Shown in pieces: positions 23,062-35,500 of a stretch of 64,000 bases of DNA. The position numbers were made by a program, and so were the translations under genes. The notes beneath the pieces were generated by a model, which did not search any database, was not told where the DNA came from, and was given only the letters and a program-made list of their open reading frames with translations. Origin of the DNA: Topomyia yanbarensis (lineage: Eukaryota > Arthropoda > Insecta > Diptera > Culicidae); NCBI RefSeq assembly GCF_030247195.1, contig NC_080671.1, positions 101,729,845-101,793,844 on the forward strand, read 5' to 3'. Position 1 is the first letter of the stretch; every line of letters starts with the position of its first letter.

Positions 23062-23785
23062 GCATGTAATTATATTCTTCGGTATTAGACCTCTCCACAT
23101 TTTGAAAAAGTTTTGAAATATGCATGGGTCAGCTCAGATTTTTGTTCTAGGTGTGAATTTAAGAACTTTCGCCAAAAATGACTTAATTTGGACATGATTT
23201 AGAGGTGTCTCCAATCAAAAATCGTTTTTTTGCTACGTTTCCATAGGAAGATCACTTACACTCTGATTTTATAGGCCCTACATACCCACATATCATCAAA
23301 AGTTGTTCCTTACGCGTATCTTAACATGTTTTAACAGGTGAACATAGCTCTAATCGCATTAGAAAATTTGGTAACTGGATATTTATATAGAAAAGTATAT
23401 CAAAACCAAGGAAAATTAGTAATACTTTTTCTTGGTTTTGATATTCTTTTCTATATAAAAATCCAGCTAAAAAAATTTCTATTGCGATTAGAGCTATGTC
23501 CACCTGTTAAAACATGTTAAGATTCGCCTAAGGAACAACCTTTTATGCTATGTGGGCATGTAGGGCCTATAAAATTAGAGTGTAAGTGATCTTCCTATGG
23601 AAACATAGCAAAAACACGATTTTTAATTGGAGACACCTCTAAATCATGTCCAAATTAAGTCATTTTTGGCGAAAGTTCCTAAATTCGCACCTAGACCAAA
23701 AATCTGAGCTGACCCATGCATATTTCAAAACTTTTTCAAAATGTGGAGAGGTCTATTCGGTATGGAATATGCCGTAAATTACGAA
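23062..23785. mobile_element. About 720-bp near-perfect palindrome (foldback/MITE)
   Basis: The left arm (about 23062-23425) and right arm (about 23428-23785) are inverted copies with few differences. Mirrored landmarks include AGACCTCTCCACATTTTGAA / GTGGAGAGGTCT, AAATATGCATGGGTCAGCTC / GAGCTGACCCATGCATATTT and AACATGTTTTAACAGGTG / CACCTGTTAAAACATGTT. The two 60-codon ORFs on opposite strands near the centre are the same sequence read from each arm. There is essentially no spacer, so single-stranded DNA or RNA would fold into one long hairpin. Confidence 0.85.
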
Positions 23786-23984
23786 ATTGGAAAATACAAC
23801 AGGCTACTAACAACGGATGTGGCTGTGGTCTACTAGGATGTTGAAAACAGTCTATTATCTTTCTCCGTACAAAATCGGCCTAGAGGCCGTGTGGAATCCG
23901 GCGGGTTGAAATATCTTAACCAAGAATTGATCCACTATTCGGTATATTAACCGCATAATGGACCATCACCTTCTGATGATTGCA

Positions 23985-26900
23985 ACAGTGTTGCAACATA
24001 CTGTGGTTAAAATGGGTTTCCACTCATAATCGGCAGTGATGCAAATGCCCATCATGTAATTTGCGGCAGCTCAGATATCAATTCGAGAGGCACCGAATTG
24101 ATGGAATACTTGAGTAGTACAAATCTGCATATGCTTAGTGTAGGAAATCGCCCAACCTTTGTACGATCAGGCAGAGAAGAAGTGTTAGATGTAACTTTGT
24201 GCTCTGACGGTATTACGCATGAGTTGGCAAACTGGCTCGTACCGAACGAGCCGTCGTTATCTGATCATGAGTACATCATCTTTAATCATTTAAACGTCTC
24301 GCTAAATATCGCCACATGTTGTAATCCCAAATCTACGAACTGGGACCTCTACGAAGAGCGCTTGGCGAGTAGGTTTCTTTCGACGGTTGATTCTCCAAGC
24401 GACTTGGATGAGGTCGTGAATAAAACAAGCTCATTCACAGTAGCAGCACACCAAGAGGCTTTTCTTCTTTGAGTTATGCGTGCTTCTAGAGAAACCCCTT
24501 GGTGGCATACCGAATTTGTTCGACTTAAAAAGTTATGTAGAAGAGCTTTGAATCGCAGACGCAGGGACGGATCGGAGGCATTTAGGTTAGTTCGCAAAGT
24601 ATACAGAAATACCCTTCGATCCTCTAAGCGAAGTGGTTGAAAAGGCTTCTGCAAAAATGTCTCAAGTCTCAACCGTAGACTAGTAGCTTAAAAAAGTTAC
24701 TTTCGTAATCGAAAGACTTTCATGTCAATTCAATTAGAACAGCTAATGGTGAATACTCGTCTGACGAAGATGTAGTACTCAACTGCCTTTTTGACACACA
24801 GTTTCCAGGTTGTACAGAGCCATCGCTGACGACTGCTTCAGTTTTTTTCAGGTACTTCTAATTCTTGGACACTTGCTCGTAGAATTGTGTCAACCAAATC
24901 GATCAAATTTCTTATTGAAAGTTTTTTTCCGTATAAATCTTCGGGAAAAGATGGAACCATTCCAGTTCTACTTCAAAGAGGTTATGAACACCTCAAGCGT
25001 ATTTTGAAAAACGTTCTTTCTTGTAGTCTTGCAACAGGATACATTCCAATAGTGTGGCAGGAAATAACTGTAAAATTCAATTCAAAAGTGACCACGTCAC
25101 TTATGAGAAAGCAAAAGAGGTTTAGAGCGATCAGTCTGACCTCCTTTCTTCTCAAATCAGTGGAACATTTAATCGACCACTACATTCGAGATGTTTGCTT
25201 GGGCGAGCTCCCTCTGCATGCAATGCAACATGCATATCAACGGGGAAAGTCTACTACCATCCTGTTACACAATGTTGTGTCTACGACATTGAAAAAGCTT
25301 TTTCGTCAGAGGAATCCAGTTTAGGAATTTTTCTTGATATTGAAGGTGCTTTTAATAACGTGTCTTTCGAGCCCTCTTTGTGAAGTAGCACGAGATTTCT
25401 TCGGGAGTGCTTTCATATATCACGAACTGGATACACGCAATGCTTAGCAACCGACATCTGTGCTCATCGTTAAGGCAAGTAGCCACAAGGAAAATGAGTA
25501 TCTGTGGATGTCCTCAAAGTGGTGTGCTGTCACCACTTCTATGGAACCTTGCCGCCGTAGGCTTGTTGAGAGAACTTAATGAGCTTAGGTTTCCGACATA
25601 TGGTGTCGCCGATGATTATCATATAATGATCACCGGTATTTGCATTAACACTTTTTGCATTGATGCAACAAGCCTTAGGTGTTGTTGAACAATGGTGTCT
25701 TCAGCTTGGACTATCAGTTAATCCAAACATCAATGGTGCTTTTCGTGTAACGAAGGATTACAACCGTAGGTCCGTTGCAGTTCTTTGACTCTGAAATTAT
25801 TGTCGCTGATCAAATTAAGTACGTTAGGGTAAGTCTTGACTCAAAACATAATTGGACAACTCACACCGATTTCAGAATCAAGAAAACTTGCATGACCTTC
25901 GGTCTATATAGAACGGACTTTCGGCAAATCTTGGGGACTCAAACCCAAGTACATACAGTGGATCTACACAACAATTGTTAGACCAATACTGGCATACAAG
26001 TGCCTTGTGTGGTGGCAGAAGGGAGTAGTCATGACAGTTCAGTCAAAGTTAAACCATCTTCAGAGGATGATCTAGATGGCGATGTTTGGTGCTTTTTCGA
26101 AAACACCTACTGCCAGTGCTGCGAAATTTAAAAATCAATTAACTATTTCTACTTGTACTTCTACCGAAACCAACATTCAGATTCACCGCCTCCCTCATTC
26201 ATTAACATTCCAACTGACTGAAAATTGATGCAGAATCGAATGCTTGAATGCAGAGGAAATATAAAGTCCTTCATCAACTAAAGCATTCATTTGTTATTAT
26301 GTGGACGGTTTGAAGGCAGAAGTTGGTATCTTCTACTTTTGGGAGCATAAGTGAACTGCGTAATCTATATCTGGTGCACTTTTGCTCAATAATCCCTTTC
26401 AAAACTAGCATAGAAACAAAATTCAGTTTGCTTCTGAAACCGAACATGTCCGAATGCTCTGCGTCGGGAGAACGAATGACGAGGGGAACGAACCAAAAAT
26501 TTCATTTATCGCAGCGGGAATGAATTGAATTTCGTTTCCTTTCAAATTCATACAGGAATGTCAATTTTTCTAAGCTCTGCCTACTGCTGCTCTAGAACCA
26601 CTTTTGAATATAAAACCACTGTATGTGTTTCTGACAAAAAGAAGGACTTTCTTGTGCATACCGTCTTAAGGCCACTGGGTTTTACTACAGCAACTCACTA
26701 GATCGTGCATTAAGCCACACAAGATTGTGGCCTTAAATGATTACTTGGAATGGGTATATCCTTGCTTCCAGTGACCTTACGCTTATATGTAGTTTTCCTT
26801 TTATACCTTTCAGTGTAAAAATTCTTCCTCGCGATGAATGGCTGTCTGGCTGTTTGGAGCGATAACTTGAAGGATACGTAGTTTGTTACAATGACGGCTC

Positions 26901-27720
26901 ATTGTTGGAGGGCCAAGCCTGTGCTAGCGTCTACTGTCGTGGAATGAGTTCAGACCAATCCCATTCGCCTGGTAGATACCTATACCGTATACCAAGCAGG
27001 TATCTTCGCTACTTTGTGTAGCATATAATTGTCACTTCAACAGAAAAGAATTTATTTTTGATCAGACAGTTTGGTCGCCCTAAATACACTTAGTTCGGCA
27101 GATTTGAGATCGAAATTAGGTATCGCATGTCGAACTTGAATCAAATAACTTAGCACTTCAAATGCTATCTACATTTTATTGGTTCCAGATCTTTTCTGTG
27201 TTACTGGAAATGATTGAGTGTTCGAATTGGTTAGAGCGGGCGCAGCGACTGATTTCGTAGGTCTAGAACCAGTTGAACTATTGTCGATAAATTGGATGAA
27301 GCACAAGATTCGCTCTTGGGCTGCATCCGAACATGCCAACCATTGGCGTGGTTTGCAAATATGTGTTCAATCACAAACTTTTTTGTTGGATGTAAATCAA
27401 AGAATTTGTTGCATTTTTCAAGCACAATTGCAGTATTCTAGTCAGGGCGCTGACTTACAATGCAATCTCAATTATCACATAGCTACTATTCAATGTGTTG
27501 AATATTACTCGTGTGATCTTTGTTAATTCGATTACGGAAATTCATATCATTTAATATGTCACTGCCTTGCAGTAATGCAATTGCGTTGGTTCTTCCATAT
27601 ATAGATGGACCTATGTACGGGAAGCTATAACTCAAGAATATGCTTTTGTTCCTAACCCAGTATGGTAAAGAGCTATAGGATTTATCAGTAGGGTTCATTA
27701 TTCCTTAGGGAGTGAAAAAT
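23985..27720 (+). pseudogene. LOA-clade non-LTR retrotransposon, 5'-truncated and decayed
   Basis: On the plus strand, pieces of a single ORF2 appear in the correct order. Endonuclease: LIIGSDANAHH (about 24025), RGTELMEYLSSTN, EEVLDVTLCS, PSLSDHEYIIF (about 24255). Reverse transcriptase: SSGKDGTIPVLLQRG (about 24935), ISLTSFLLKSVEHLIDHYI, AYQRGKST, GIFLDIEGAFNNVSF (about 25325), PQSGVLSPLLW, GVADDYH in place of YADD, QFFDSEIIVADQIKYV. RNase H: YNDGSLLEGQACASVY (about 26890). C terminus: AATDFVGLEPV, KHKIRSWAASEHANHWRGL and LNYHIATIQ (27240-27490). Many stops and frameshifts break it, and about 600 bp of foreign sequence interrupts it at 26110-26700. RNase H after RT supports LOA rather than Jockey. 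No target duplication was found. Confidence 0.85.
26110..26700. other. Foreign insertion inside the LOA copy
   Basis: LOA-type sequence stops after FGAFSKTPTASAA (about 26110) and resumes before the RNase H motif. The intervening DNA includes the repeat shared with 15476-15600 (here 26407-26570). Ends are not resolved; no terminal inverted repeat is obvious. Confidence 0.45.
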
Positions 27721-27784
27721 CCAATCTGCTTATTGTTTTGTGGTGAAATTTTATTGTGTAGCCATTTTCTATTCTCCTACCTTT

Positions 27785-28100
27785 TATTGCCTTTCTCCTA
27801 TAGAAAGGCTTTGCAAACACTCTGAAAATTAACCGAGGCTTGGAGGGCCTCGACTCAGTTCGTCGAGGTCGTCAATGGCACATCGGTTACTCGGAGATGG
27901 CAGAACCGATTTTATCAAACTCAAATAAAAGGTACAACGTTCCCATAGGTTGCCAATGAATTTTATTTGATTCCGACTTTCGGTTCCGCACATACGGATT
28001 GAAGAGTGCGGTCATGCATGAATTTGCCATATAAATCGGAATCAGCATGTTATCTAAAAGATACAAAACTTCATAAAATGTATTCTAAATTGCTTGAATT
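27785..28100 (-). mobile_element. MITE of the GAGAAAGGC-tail family, copy 4 (reversed)
   Basis: Begins GCCTTTCTCCTATAGAAAGGC, then CACTCTGAAAATTAACCGAGG, GAGGGCCTCGACTCAGTTCG and CTCGGAGATGGCAGAACCGAT. This is the reverse complement of the order at 18050-18490. The (CA)n segment is missing in this copy. Confidence 0.65.
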
Positions 28101-28899
28101 TATAGCTCCAGCGCACTGATGCTCATTCAAACCGACATTGGACACCTTCGGCGGAACCGGATAATCGATAATCGATAGATAATCGAAAAAAAACATGATC
28201 GAAAGAGAGAAAGCAAAGGAAATCCAAAAAAATGCTCCAAATCGTAAACATGATCGCACAGCTAAGCAGTCATGTGAGCCGGAATGCACAACTTCAATTT
28301 TACACTCTGGCGACGACGAGGGCACCGAAGAAGTCATTCGTAAGTACAAAACCAGACGCAGCTGCTGAAAAACATGTTTTTTCAACATTTCCTTCCGTGA
28401 TTTTATGATCTTTTACATCATTTACCATTTCCTCATTTTCTCACCTGAATGACGTCAATGGATTGCATTTATTATATGCGTTATTAATTTTTAAATTATC
28501 TGCCGTATTTATATATTTCCTAGGCGTGTACATTGTTTTATTTAACCTCAAATATAGTGACCTATCGTACTCCCAGATTTTAAAAACATCGAAAAAAGTA
28601 CCTGCGCCTTATTGCTTGAAAAATATTTAGCCAGGCTTAAAACCATTATTTCCAAAACGTTGCCAGATGTATAACCTTTCCAATGAATGCTTGTTTTGTC
28701 AAAATCAGTGCAAAAATACCATCGACCTACTTGACCCAACTCTGCTCTAACACTAAGCTACTTCGAGTCAACTCATAGTTCACTGATCCGGAAATTAGTT
28801 GCAGCTGACTTACTTTTACTTTACTTGTCTTTAAGTCTTTATCTAAATTTTCCTTCCTACACAAAAAGTCCTTGGTTACGCCACTGCTCCGATATCATG
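28101..28899. other. Unassigned stretch
   Basis: Contains CGATAATCGATAGATAATCG near 28164-28183, a short repeated motif. No gene recognised; the 105-codon minus-strand ORF (28071-28388) is partly inside the preceding MITE. Confidence 0.35.
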
Positions 28900-30330
28900 C
28901 TAAAACCGAGTAGTATCAAACGAACGTTTTTTCCCCGTCTACATTTTCACTCTCAAAGTGATTATCGCCACAAAATATAGGCCGACATTGACAAATCAGA
29001 CCCAGCCCAGAAAGATTACAGCAAACCATGCAATGTCCACCACCAGTCGCAGTGTAACATTGAGCGCGAACCCGATAAGCGAAATCTGCAGTAAACAGTC
29101 ATACACCATAAAACTGTTCGACTCCGCTGCAGCATATGTATGCATCGATCGTCGTATAGTACCATGCCCAAACGTCGCGAAAGCCTTTGAGCTACCCTCC
29201 TCTATCTAGCTGGGCGACTATTATCATTCATTCCGAATCCTTTAGATTTATGCTGCCAGAGGAGTCGGGTGCTGTCGCACCGAACACCAGCAGCGAAGAC
29301 GTCGTCCTCGGTGGTGCACAACTTGCGAAATGTATTGCCAACACTTGGTGGGATAAACAGTGCGCGATACTACGGCGGCGGACCGAAAGTACAATCCCAT
29401 TGATGCTCGGCGTGTGGACGTTGTGAGTGGGTAAAACAAGTATGCAAAATTCTGCTCGCCCATGTAATGCCGCGAACTCCATCACACTCTTCTGCTCTCC
29501 CGAACCGTACCGGATCGGGGAGGGGGAGAGCTGGGGTCTATCAAGCGTACTTGGGGATTCTCAATGCGAGCGGTTCTGTCTGGCCGAATGGAATCAGGCA
29601 TGGTGGCCGGTGGAGAGTGCAGTGGTGCAGACAGTATCCACGATGCAGCTCTCGCCCATACATATGTAGCAGCAAAACCATAGCCAACCCGAGAATCCGC
29701 GATTCGGTGGACGGCGATGGCTGCCGCTTCGGAATCCGTACGTTTTAACGTGCACTGTGACCTAGTTTCAGTGCAGCCGCGAAAATCGTTTTCGTCTGGC
29801 TGTAGGGCCCCGAAGTGCTCCTGATGTTGAGCATTGTTCATTCCTTCCCACCCTGGTTCATTCATCCACCTCCGTCGCCATCGCGACGACCCTTCCGAGT
29901 AACGAAAATGCAATGCATCGCGAATGTAACAACGCACACTTGCTGCACTGGCGGCGGCATGCACTGTATATTGCTGTTTCTTATTGTTGACCGTCTCGTG
30001 TGTTTTTGTTTTCGTTGGTCGCGTACTGCTCACTAACTGCATAAAAGCAGACCGTGACCGGCAGCCCATTATTCCGTCGACGATGACATAGTGGATCGAT
30101 TTCAATTAAGGCCCTTGTCCAGTCAATTTGTGAGTGTGTGTGTGTGTTTGTGTATATGTCTGTAGAGTGCGGTCAGTCTAGATGACCTCGTACTACGTTT
30201 ACCGCACCCCGCAGTTGTTACTACTTACTACGTTTACGGAATACTACATACGCTCGACGGTTCTAGTAAGTCGATATTTGCTACTTTCCAAATGGAAGTC
30301 AGCAAGCTTTCATTAGTGTTTCACGTCATC
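28900..30330. other. GC-richer, low-repeat island
   Basis: The largest balanced-composition island in the window, CpG-containing and without matches to the other repeats. A 207-codon minus-strand ORF (29482-30105) and its overlapping plus-strand ORFs lack hydrophobic-core patterning or any motif and probably reflect base composition. A short TG run lies at 30131-30147. Conserved non-coding, promoter-proximal or exonic DNA are all possible. Confidence 0.4.
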
Positions 30331-31779
30331 GGGAACTGATTGATTGTTGAAGTTGCTATTTTTTCGATGAAAGACATTTAAATTTCATATGTTGAAACTA
30401 CGCAATTACCTGGAAAAGAAAAGAAAAAAAACATAAATTAGAAATTTGGCATTTCAATATTACTAATTTTTTAAACATCATTTACACCTCTCGCCGACTA
30501 GTAACAGATTCAGGGAGCAACTGACTGTCTCGACATAGGATATGGTTCACCTTGCAACTTGATGACACGCAGAAGGACACACCATGATGGATCGCTTTCT
30601 GTTTCCCTTGACTGCACCTCACCCCCCCCCCCCCCCACCACCAAATAACCACCCGATTTCGTATGATTTATATCGAAGCTTCTACACTTGCAAGTGGCAG
30701 TATGATGGTTGGGCCCAAGGACAGACGATTTCTTCTTGCCTCTTCCTTCCGATCCTTGCTCTGCTTGATCCATCGACATCACACAACACACGAAAAAGGA
30801 AAAACGCAAAAAGCACAAAGGAACGCGATTATGTACATAGATACCAACCAGCGAGCGGGACTGGAACAGGTTCGAGTGATGTCTGGGTCGGTCTGGGTGG
30901 GTTGGTAGGACTGTAGGTTTATACGAGAAAAAAGACGGGGTATTGTTGTTGAATGTAGGTCACTGCGGAAAATGGATTCGATCCCCATTTCTACGGTGTA
31001 CGATTTGGTGGATTCACGGTTTGGGTGTTTGGGCGGAATTTGGGAGATAATGATCATTCTGATATTAGCATGAAGCAGACTTCAGACTATCCACTTTGCA
31101 TAGCGAAAGAACTCTTTCACATTTGAAAGGACATTCTGAATTTACGTATTTCAAATGTAATTTGTAGCACGTTCTTCTAGCTTTTTTGACATTTGGGCTT
31201 TAAGATATGAGTATGAAGATTCAATAAGAGAGGTATCTTTTTCCAGTTTTCATAATTACAGTGCTAATATTTTTTTTTAAGACGGGTGGGTGGTAATGTC
31301 AGAGACATAACTGAGAAGTAGAATACACTTTAGCCTGTTAATATGAATGCTGCAATTTTTACTATCTGTCGGAACAAAAGGTCAACTTCCGGTACGCAGT
31401 ACCAAGACTTTCTTCTACTGGAATACCATATAAATGACAACATGCTTTTTTGGGGAGAGAAGTCCTACGTTTGGGGTTTGGCATTTCTAAAAATGCAATT
31501 CGCTAATCTCAAGATGCAACTCGCGGCCTGATCATTTGAAAAAAAAATCATTGAATTTTTTAAAAGAGTCGGATGTCATCATTTATTATGATTACTTCCA
31601 ATGCAACAGAAAGAGCTAACAACATCGACAGCTGAAACTGGTGGTGGCGTTTCTCGAAAACCCATATCACTTCGTTCCACCCTAAAGCGTGAATCACGAA
31701 GCTATTAACGCTACCAAATGATTCAAATTCAATTTAATTAAAAGCACTGCTGATTGGAGTTACCAAATAATCCGCCCAG
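30331..31779. other. Mixed stretch with a C15 homopolymer
   Basis: Poly-C at 30622-30636. The surrounding ORFs (102-110 codons, 30510-30916) include the homopolymer and have no motif. The right half is A/T-rich and unassigned. Confidence 0.4.
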
Positions 31780-32530
31780 TCAATTCCAGCTAACAGCCAT
31801 CAGTCAGTCGACCGAATGTAAACTTTCAAGGACTTTTCCAATCTATCGTCGGTTCATTCGTTGACCACTCGTTTTGCACTGACTCATCGGGCGGCAGCGT
31901 CGTGTCGGATGAAAGTGTCCGAATCGCACAACCGCCAAACCAAACCGAAACCGAAACTCGGCAGACTAATTTTTCGGTGCATAAACAACCCAAGTTTGAG
32001 GACCAAAATTGGCAGTTTCGAACCTCCTGGCAGCAATCGAGAGTGTTCACCTTCGCTTCTTGCTTGGAATATGCAAAATTTAACAACCCCCACGAAAAAT
32101 CAAAAAATGAAAGCCGCATTCAGTCGGTGTGGTCGGTCGGTCGGTTGGCGGTGTGAAGCAGCTCCACCATTTTCGGCTGATTTAATAGCCGCCAGCAGCA
32201 CATATGTGCGTGGACACGACAGCTGCTGCTAGCTAGCTGGGAGCCCGGCCCGGCCCGGCATACGATAGGGTGGTGGGTGGCAGACACATTTGGAAGTGTC
32301 GCGATTCGTTTGATATACGCGCGCGATCGGTTTCACAGGGAATACCCCCACCGGACTGCTCTCATGCTTGGTTCGTGTGCCCGATAAAAGATGACTTTTG
32401 AGAATCGCGTGTGCGTAGGACAAATTTACTAGTGCACGGAAGGTTGCCATCCGAAAAGTGATTTACGAGCTTACCGGCGGCGGGACAGACTAAGTGACTG
32501 TATGGAAATGGGATGTCTTGTAGGTTGCGG
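31780..32530. other. GC-richer, low-repeat island
   Basis: Balanced composition, including CCCGGCCCGGCCCGGC at 32243-32258 and repeated GGTCGGTCGG (32129-32144). ORFs up to 123 codons on both strands overlap each other and show no motif. No repeat partner in the window. Confidence 0.4.
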
Positions 32531-33039
32531 TTAAAAGGCTGCTGAAGCCACGTGTGTAGGTAACCACCAGGGATGGCAATTCAGCCATCGGGAGAAATGG
32601 CAATACCTGAAAGATTGTACCGAAACGAAGGACTAGGTACACATATAAACATTATTCAGATTTCAAAGAATATAAAAGGTAAAAAATGTCCTGTTGTCAA
32701 TTTTTTTTGAGCATATGTTATGTATACATGCTACGGAAAACTCAACTTTGTTCATGGTAGCTCACGAATTACCACTACAATCAATTTAATATTGAGTCAT
32801 TTAATAACATTCTACCATCAATGTGTTCTTTTAAGGGATTGCACCACTGTAGAACATTTTCATTGGTTTGAAATTTTTACGGTATTTTCAAAATTGATTT
32901 CTCCAGCGACGTAGGTAGGATTTTTATTTTTTATTGACTATTTTTTCACTAAACGATTTTGTGTGAATATTTATGACATGCTCAGTCCTTTTTTTACTAA
33001 AACGTGATTTTGCGTAAATAAAACATAGGGGACGTACAT
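32531..33039. other. Unassigned stretch
   Basis: A/T-rich, no recognised gene or repeat. It borders the left terminal repeat of the DNA element that begins at 33040. Confidence 0.35.
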
Positions 33040-34141
33040 AGGGGAACTGTGAGAAAGACGGACAGGTGGGGTATGACGGACACATGGCTATTTTAGGCAT
33101 ATAACTTTTAAAGTTCGAACGATTTATATGTGGACCTAATTATTATGAATAACTTTAATTTATGAAACACTCAGTATGCTTTGACTACTATCAAACGTGT
33201 ATAATTTAAGCAAGCATTGATTACCAGTAGTGCATCTTCGTGCGGATGTAATATTCAAGTCTTTGGTTTTACGGTTTATTGCACAAAAAATCAATTTTTT
33301 GACGGATTTTTTCTTTTATTTCGGTAATGTACCTCTTAAGTGATAACTTCGTTGAAAATAACAGCAACGTTGATTAATGAGTTAATAAATACAATCGTTT
33401 AAAAAATATGTGTGCTTGTTGGGCAAGACGGACAGTCTTTATCAATTCGATTGATTCATCCTTATAGAAAAATGTCTCGCGTATGGAAACGAAAATCTAG
33501 CCGTTAAACGTGGATAACTGTCCATCTAGTTAAAGTGTGACATTTAGTAGACTGCAGGATGTACGCGAAAAACGGAATTCGTACAACTTGGAAAAGGTAG
33601 ACTATTTCGTGCAGGTTCCCCACTCTGGCTGTGTGCAATCGAGGAACTGATGTTACCAATGGCACTTTTAATATATAACTTACCAGTTTTGTATAGTAAG
33701 TGATCATCGGAAGTGATTGTATAGCTCTCTTTATGACAACGGCAAAAACGATATTAGACAACGAAAACCCGTTTTAATCACCCCCTTTGTTTATGTTAGA
33801 TTGAAAAAATGGGGACAATGGTAAAACATATTTGTTTATTTCTATTTAATAAACCGAAGCTCTAAAAATATTGTATTGTATATTGTCTTTGACTAAAAAT
33901 ATTACATCGCACAGACTACTATAACTATAATCTAACTATAAACTAACTATTTGTAACTTGAATGGATCTTGGCTTATACTAAAATCAAAGAGATGATAAA
34001 CATTGTTGAAAAGCTGGCAGCAAACATCTAGCGGATTATTCTGGCCATATAGCGTGTGATGTGTTGAGCGCCGGAAAAAATCATTTCTCTGGAAAGACCT
34101 TCCCGGAAAGCTTTGCTAGCAGCGCAGGGGAATCTATGTTG

Positions 34142-35500
34142 TCAGTAAGCAAGTCGAAGATGAAGAGTCGTTGCAGAAAAAAATCGCCTATTTCGCAGCA
34201 TGGGGAGATTGATGAGAGCGCAGCGATCTTCGTATGGAGGTAGCAGTAATCGATTTTGCCAGGGCAGCCGACGAAGGGCAAACCTGATGAAATTCTTCTG
34301 TACCCGTTCGAGACGATTAATGTGGACGATGTGATACGGGGCCCAAATGGTAACTCCGTATTCCAGAACACTGCGTACCAGTGCGATGTATAGAGATTTA
34401 AGACAGTAAACATCATTGAAATCACGAGTGTTGCGCTTGATGAGTCCGAGTACAACATAGGATTTAGCTATGGCAGAAGAAACATGTGCGGTAAACCGTA
34501 GTTTACAGTCGAGAGTGATACCTAGATCTTTGACTGATGCGACTCGTTGTATAGGAGCAGAACACATCAGGTATTCGAAAACAATGGGCGATCGAGCTCG
34601 TGAGAAAGTAATTATGCTGCATTTCTGAATGTTCACACTCATGCCGTTTCTGTCACACCAATCCATAACCCTTTCGAGGTCCATTTGCAATGCGCAACAG
34701 TCCACCATAGTTGTTATAACACGATACATTTTCAAATCATCTGCAAACATGACTTTAGATGACGACAATTCACTGCAGAGGTCGTTCACGAAAAGTACAA
34801 AAAGAAGAGGTCCAAGATGACTTCCTTGAGGAACGCCCGATGTAATATGGAATGGATCTGAGAGTGTAGTTCCAAGTCGCACAGAAGCACTGCGATTTGA
34901 AAGGTACGATGAGATCCAATTTTTCAGCCAGTCCGTAAATCCATTGCGCTTTAGTTTTTCTACAGCAAGTTGATGAGGAACACGATCGAAAGCTTTCGAA
35001 AAATCAACATACACCGCATCGATCTGTTGTCGTTTTTCCATCTTGTCAATCAGCGACGACACATAGCTCATGAGGTTAGTAGTTGTAGAGCGTTTTCTCA
35101 CAAAACCATGCTGATCGGAACTGATGATGTGTTTTACGGCGGGATAGATAACATCTAACAACATGCTCTCGAAGATTTTTGGGAGGCAGCTTGGAATAGA
35201 AATCCCTCTGTAATTTGTGACATCGTGTACATTACCGGTTTTGTGGATAGGGCTAATCACAGCCTCTTTCCACTTAGTAGGAAAACTATTTTCAGCGAGG
35301 GAACGATTGAAAAGTATAGATGCCGGTAGAGCAAGCGATGAAGAGCATTCCTTGATAAGCGATGGTTTAAGTCCGTCCGACCCCGGTCCTTTCGAACTAT
35401 CAATACCGCGTAGCTTGATATATACCTCTTGTTCGGAGAATGATGTTGCAGGCAAATTCAACGTGAACATCGGCAAACTACTCAAGTATGATTCAGACAA
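34142..35500 (-). CDS. CR1/L2-like reverse transcriptase (frameshifted C-terminus)
   Basis: A 452-codon frame containing a complete RT domain: SKGPGSDGLKPSLI (about residue 35), ISPIHKTG and NYRGIS (about 85-100), DQHGFVRKRSTTTNL (about 130), VYVDFSKAFDRVPH (about 160), SGVPQGSHLGPLLF (about 220), and the catalytic box FADDLKMY (about 252). The thumb region LVRSVLEYGVTIWAPY and RLERVQKNFIRFAL follows, which is CR1/L2/Rex-like rather than Jockey-like. The last residues leave the family pattern: an A7 run at 34177-34183 marks a frameshift, after which the expected FDLLTDNIDSPALL continues in another frame down to 34081. The linker upstream is in a different frame, so the catalytic core is intact but the protein is not. 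Confidence 0.8.
   Translation of the reverse strand: MSESYLSSLPMFTLNLPATSFSEQEVYIKLRGIDSSKGPGSDGLKPSLIKECSSSLALPASILFNRSLAENSFPTKWKEAVISPIHKTGNVHDVTNYRGISIPSCLPKIFESMLLDVIYPAVKHIISSDQHGFVRKRSTTTNLMSYVSSLIDKMEKRQQIDAVYVDFSKAFDRVPHQLAVEKLKRNGFTDWLKNWISSYLSNRSASVRLGTTLSDPFHITSGVPQGSHLGPLLFVLFVNDLCSELSSSKVMFADDLKMYRVITTMVDCCALQMDLERVMDWCDRNGMSVNIQKCSIITFSRARSPIVFEYLMCSAPIQRVASVKDLGITLDCKLRFTAHVSSAIAKSYVVLGLIKRNTRDFNDVYCLKSLYIALVRSVLEYGVTIWAPYHIVHINRLERVQKNFIRFALRRLPWQNRLLLPPYEDRCALINLPMLRNRRFFSATTLHLRLAY

Noticed and set aside
23321..23520. Paired 60-codon ORFs on opposite strands
   Set aside because: They are the same palindrome read from both arms.
29482..30105. 207-codon minus-strand ORF
   Set aside because: No motif or fold-like pattern, and several ORFs overlap it on the other strand. 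It is best explained by GC-rich composition.
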